64,000 nt of DNA from Halobellus clavatus (lineage in GTDB: Archaea > Halobacteriota > Halobacteria > Halobacteriales > Haloferacaceae): the NCBI RefSeq assembly GCF_900107195.1, contig NZ_FNPB01000008.1:117532-181531 (forward strand). The letters run 5' to 3'. Each line of letters starts with the position of its first letter. Position 1 is the first letter of the stretch. Positions 60,851 to 64,000 of the stretch are shown here, piece after piece. The position numbers and the translations under genes were made by a program. The notes below the pieces were generated by a model. That model ran no database searches and was not told where the DNA came from. It worked only from the letters and a program-made list of their open reading frames with translations.

Positions 60851-62467
60851 GTGAGACTACAGACACGGTGGGCCGTCGTCCTGATCGTGGTCGCTCTGCT
60901 GCTCAGTTCGACGATCTACGGGGGGCTCGAGCTCTACAAGCAGCAGGAGCTCGATCGGAGCCACAATGCCGCCGAAGAGTCCGCAGCGATGGCAGCCGCT
61001 CAGATCGAGTCCGCGCTCGACGAGCGACGCGACTACATCGGGTACGTCGCCTCGAAGGCGGGTGCAGACGGATTCACAAACACAGAGCGCCTCATCGATG
61101 GCGTCGTCGACAACAGTCGGTTCTTCGCCGTCCAAATCGTCAATATGAACGGGACTGTCGTCGCGTTTGACGGGCAAATCAATAACGACGTCAGGACCGC
61201 GACTGTCGGCTCCAACGTGAGCGACGAGGCGTACGTCACCCGAGCCAGAACCGAGGGGGCGTCCGTCACCGACCCCGAGTACGTCGACCAACGTGAGCAG
61301 TATCTGGTCGTCGTCAGCGCGCCGATAACCGTCAATGGAAGTGTAGCAGGCATCCTCGCGGCGTCGATATATATTTCCGACGACACTTTCCTCAGTACGG
61401 TGAAGCCACTCGCGCGCGAGGATCAGCGAGTTTCGGTTCAGGCCGGCACGGAAACCATCTTCGAGAGTCGAGAGCCGTTCGGACAAGCGGTGGTCGGTCG
61501 GGACCGGGCCGAGCCGTACGGGTGGGTCGTCACCGTCGAACGAGACGCTGCTCCCTTGGACGCTCGAATCAGGATGCTCGGCCTCGCTCAGGGGGTGGGT
61601 CTGGTGCTCGTGCTCTTGCTGGTCGGGTTGCTGTGGCTCATCGAACACCGACTGACCGTGCGTCAGACGCAACGGCTTCTCGACGGCTTTGCCGCGCTCC
61701 GAGAGGGCGCGTACGATCATACGATCCAACTCGAGTCTGCCGAGGAGTGGCACCGGATCAGCGATAGATTCAACGCGCTCGCAGCGGCGCTGGGTGATCG
61801 TGAGACGGCGATCCGCGAGCGGGAGCAACGTATGGCTGTGTTGAACCGTGTCCTCCGCCACAACGTCCGAAACGAGATGAACGTTATTCTCGGCTACGCC
61901 GAAGTCATCGCCGAGAATGCGGCACGCGACGATATTCGGCGCAGTGCGGAGACGATACGTCGTCGCGGGAACCGGCTGGTTCAGGTGAGCGATCAAGCGC
62001 GATGGCTGGGCCAACAACTCGACGTCGAGGATCCCCAGACGGTAGACCTCGCCGCCGAAGCCGAGGATATCGTCACGGAGGTGGCCGCAGAGCACCCCGA
62101 GGCAACGGTGTCACTATCGGCCCCAGGTTCAGTCCACGTACGCGCCGTCCCCCAGATTGGGATCGCGATTCAGAATCTTGTCGAGAACGCCTGCGTCCAT
62201 CACGACGGAACGCCGACGGTCGAGGTACAAATCGAGACCGACAGCGACGAGGCACATCTCTCAGTTGCTGATGACGGCCCCGGAATCCCGACCCAAGAGC
62301 TATCAGTTCTTCAATCAGGTGAGGAGACGCCACTGGAACACGGGAGTGGACTCGGCCTCTGGGTGACGAAGTGGCTGGTCGATCGCTCTGGGGGCACCAT
62401 CGATTTCCGGGAAAACGACCCCCACGGCAGCGTTGTCATCCTCCGCCTGCCGCTTCATGAGGGATGA
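60851..62467 (+). CDS. sensor histidine kinase with extracellular Cache-type domain
   Basis: This 538-residue kinase has helix 1 (about 6-24), then an extracellular sensory region (30-240, double-Cache-like: SAMAAAQIESALDERRDYIG, then QREQYLVVVSAPI) and helix 2 (about 250-270). A HAMP-like segment (about 285-310) leads to a HisKA with LNRVLRHNVRNEMN (His near 336). HATPase shows NLVENACVHH, DDGPGIPTQ and GSGLGLWVTKW. The start is GTG 60851 with no visible Shine-Dalgarno. Cache domains bind small organic ligands. No response regulator is nearby. Confidence 0.9.
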   Translation: MRLQTRWAVVLIVVALLLSSTIYGGLELYKQQELDRSHNAAEESAAMAAAQIESALDERRDYIGYVASKAGADGFTNTERLIDGVVDNSRFFAVQIVNMNGTVVAFDGQINNDVRTATVGSNVSDEAYVTRARTEGASVTDPEYVDQREQYLVVVSAPITVNGSVAGILAASIYISDDTFLSTVKPLAREDQRVSVQAGTETIFESREPFGQAVVGRDRAEPYGWVVTVERDAAPLDARIRMLGLAQGVGLVLVLLLVGLLWLIEHRLTVRQTQRLLDGFAALREGAYDHTIQLESAEEWHRISDRFNALAAALGDRETAIREREQRMAVLNRVLRHNVRNEMNVILGYAEVIAENAARDDIRRSAETIRRRGNRLVQVSDQARWLGQQLDVEDPQTVDLAAEAEDIVTEVAAEHPEATVSLSAPGSVHVRAVPQIGIAIQNLVENACVHHDGTPTVEVQIETDSDEAHLSVADDGPGIPTQELSVLQSGEETPLEHGSGLGLWVTKWLVDRSGGTIDFRENDPHGSVVILRLPLHEG

Positions 62468-62482
62468 GCCCAGACGACACCC

Positions 62483-64000
62483 TCAGCGCCGCCGGATTCG
62501 GACGCCGAGCCCACAGAGAACTGCGGCGAGTAACGCGACCGGGTTGAAGACCGGGCCCGGCATCTCGGTCGCGGACGTCGTCGTGCGACTGGCACGCTCG
62601 TCCGCCGTGCCGGCCGGATCTTCGGTTGTCTCTCTCGACTGTTCAGTGGCGGCCTGCACGGAGACTGTCCCCCCGGCCACGTCGTTTACACGGACCTCGT
62701 AGGTCCCGGTGTCGGTCGCAGGGTGCACGAACAGCGTCCGCCGCTGCCCCCCGGCGGCAATCGTGAGCGATTGCTCCTTGACGATGGTCTCATCGAGCAA
62801 CAGCTGGGCGTCGTACGTTCCGTCCGCTCCCCCGTCGTTCGCGACTCGCACTCGTACGCGAAGATCGTCGCCGACCTCGACCGTTTCGACCGCTACATCG
62901 ACTGTTTCTACACTGAAGCGCGCACGTTTCGCACCGGCAGCGAATTCAGAGAGTCCCGGGGACTCCGCGCGGAAGTGTACCGCTTCTTCGGTAACGTTCA
63001 GGACGCTTGTAGACAACTCGCTCCACGAACCGTTCTCGTACCGATAGAGAGCGACGTTCTCCGGTTCGACTCTCCGGTCTTCGAGTCGGCCTCTGTCCAC
63101 ACGGAAGTCGATATCGACGCTCCCGTTCAGTTCCTCGTTCGAGATCGAGTGGTTCACACGGATGTGGGACATCGCCTCGGCTCCGTCGTCGGTGGTAAAC
63201 TCCGGTGAACCTTCGATATCAGGAGCTGCTGTCACGTTCAGCGAGAACGATCCATTCCGCGTCGGTGTCAGTTCCATCGCGGTGACGCCGACCGGTGACA
63301 GCGAGCTGTTCGACGCGTTCGTCGGCCGCCCTCGCTGTGACTGGAGGTCGATCCGACCACGCTTGCCAGCTTGGGCCTTCCGGACGGAGGCGTTTACCAC
63401 GGTCTTCGTCCGATTGTTGTTCCCGCCAGAGGAGACGTTTACCGTGGCCGGCAACGTCCCACGACCGGGCGAATCAGCCGGTCCCCGCCCCGGTGCGCCG
63501 GCAGAGCCCTTTCCGGCCCCGCGGTCTGTTCCACGCGCTTCGTCTGGTGGACCCTCACCGTTGCCGCCGGCTTGGCTTTGCTCACTGCCCCCTCCCGGCG
63601 GATTGGCATTTTCCCCCGATGAGCCTCCCCGCTGTTCAGGTGATTGCCCTTGGTCCTGTCCTTGTCCTTGCTTCTGCTCCTGTCCTTGTCCTTGCTCTTG
63701 TCCCTGTCCTTGCTTCTGCTCCTGTCCTTGTCCTTGCTCTTGTCCCTGTCCTTGCTTCTGCTCCTGTCCTTGTCCTTGCTCTTGTCCCTGTCCTTGCTCT
63801 TGTCCCTTGTCCGACGATTCGCTGCCGTTCTGCGCTTGCGATCGTGCCGTGGGCGCTTGGAGACCTGACGTAACCGACGAACCGAACGTGGATTCCAGGG
63901 CCGCAACAGCCGACTCATCGCCCCCCACCTGCGCCGTATCCGACTGGTGTGCGACGACGGACAGCGACGTGGCCCCGGCGAGTAGCCCGATGGCTACGAC
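62483..64000 (-). CDS. secreted surface protein with Q/G-rich repeat, PGF-pre-PGF and CARDB-like domains (5' end missing)
   Basis: This gene enters from the right edge. In frame, bases 63929-64000 encode VVAIGLLAGATSLSVVAHQS, a signal peptide. A mature region with a Gln/Gly/Glu repeat (about 50 residues) and a disordered Gly/Arg stretch follows. A PGF-pre-PGF-like domain contains FDVDRGRLE-type wording (here DFRVDRGRLEDRRVEPENV). A CARDB-like domain (ETVEVGDDLRVRVRVANDG) comes next. The C-terminus EMPGPVFNPVALLAAVLCGL then RIRRR resembles PGF-CTERM but reads PGP, so archaeosortase processing is uncertain. It is a cell-surface protein convergent with the kinase. Confidence 0.85.
   Translation of the reverse strand, partial: VVAIGLLAGATSLSVVAHQSDTAQVGGDESAVAALESTFGSSVTSGLQAPTARSQAQNGSESSDKGQEQGQGQEQGQGQEQKQGQGQEQGQGQEQKQGQGQEQGQGQEQKQGQGQDQGQSPEQRGGSSGENANPPGGGSEQSQAGGNGEGPPDEARGTDRGAGKGSAGAPGRGPADSPGRGTLPATVNVSSGGNNNRTKTVVNASVRKAQAGKRGRIDLQSQRGRPTNASNSSLSPVGVTAMELTPTRNGSFSLNVTAAPDIEGSPEFTTDDGAEAMSHIRVNHSISNEELNGSVDIDFRVDRGRLEDRRVEPENVALYRYENGSWSELSTSVLNVTEEAVHFRAESPGLSEFAAGAKRARFSVETVDVAVETVEVGDDLRVRVRVANDGGADGTYDAQLLLDETIVKEQSLTIAAGGQRRTLFVHPATDTGTYEVRVNDVAGGTVSVQAATEQSRETTEDPAGTADERASRTTTSATEMPGPVFNPVALLAAVLCGLGVRIRRR
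63646..63812 (-). repeat. 42-bp tandem repeat encoding a Gln/Gly/Glu-rich stalk
   Basis: CTTGCTTCTGCT recurs at 63667, 63709 and 63751, giving exact 42-base spacing. Incomplete units continue on both sides. The encoded period is 14 residues (GQGQEQGQGQEQKQ). Copies are almost identical, so recent expansion is likely. Confidence 0.9.

Noticed and set aside
63646..63812. CRISPR-like regular repeat
   Set aside because: The units are contiguous with no spacers, in frame, and encode a Gln/Gly stalk within a surface protein.

Overview
The window comes from a haloarchaeon (class Halobacteria). Base composition is very G+C-rich and the proteins are strongly acidic. It carries archaeal hallmarks: TFB, aMBF1, a geranylgeranyl-lipid prenyltransferase of the UbiA family, archaeal TpiA, aTrm5, halocyanin and a ba3-type terminal oxidase. 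It also has Tat-type signal peptides, PGF-CTERM-like C-termini, and TATA boxes 25-35 bases ahead of start codons with little or no leader. The sequence alone does not fix the genus. The window reads as core chromosome: there is no complete insertion sequence, CRISPR array or prophage.

Layout. 0-6.3 kb: a truncated regulator remnant, a convergent BtpA/PfkB pair, two small proteins, an 80-bp palindrome, a Gfo6-type sugar dehydrogenase, an aldo/keto reductase, a decayed stretch with 27-bp tandem repeats, and a DUF6293 (CARF-like) regulator. 6.3-18.4 kb: nucleobase/nucleoside deaminase, MATE exporter, cupin, Zn/Cd-type P-ATPase, a lone type IV pilin in an AT-rich pocket, an unusual SDR, AIM24 protein, RAD55-like ATPase, lipid prenyltransferase and a histidine kinase. 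18.5-24.6 kb: DUF1643, NUDIX, a PP2C-like protein, a 551-residue orphan, tRNA-Thr(CGT), trm5 and a double-domain universal stress protein.

24.6-35.6 kb is a respiratory module. One divergent arm runs left: a small membrane protein, a DsbD-like TauE/SafE protein and a FixI/CtpA-type copper ATPase. The other arm runs right: cbaD-cbaB-cbaA-cbaE. Beyond it lie an AhbC-like haem radical-SAM enzyme translationally coupled to a small PaaB-like 'Htur_1727' protein, a halocyanin (blue-copper electron carrier), and a TFB. Together they would supply copper, haem and electrons to the oxidase.

35.7-43.3 kb: a btuCDF-type corrinoid/haem/Fe-chelate ABC system whose ATPase has an extra C-terminal domain, then aroA and aroC flanking a membrane protein and an 81-bp inverted-repeat element. 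43.5-46.9 kb: porAB with lrpA1 downstream. 47.1-52.6 kb: dinB with an internal 24-bp repeat, a HerA-like ATPase, a DICT-domain protein, tpiA and aMBF1. 52.6-57.8 kb: two small overlapping genes, CDP-alcohol phosphotransferase, AK6-type adenylate kinase and hisC, then a GMC oxidoreductase with its Tat-exported partner. 57.9-64 kb: small membrane protein, FAH-family hydrolase, GIDE-like membrane protein, UPF0173 MBL hydrolase, a Cache-type histidine kinase, and the C-terminal part of a secreted protein with a Q/G-rich 42-bp repeat that runs off the right edge.

The observations I rate highest are the AhbC/PaaB-like pair beside the oxidase, the BtuD fusion, the CARF-like orphan regulator, the 551-residue orphan beside the tRNA, and the two palindromic elements.
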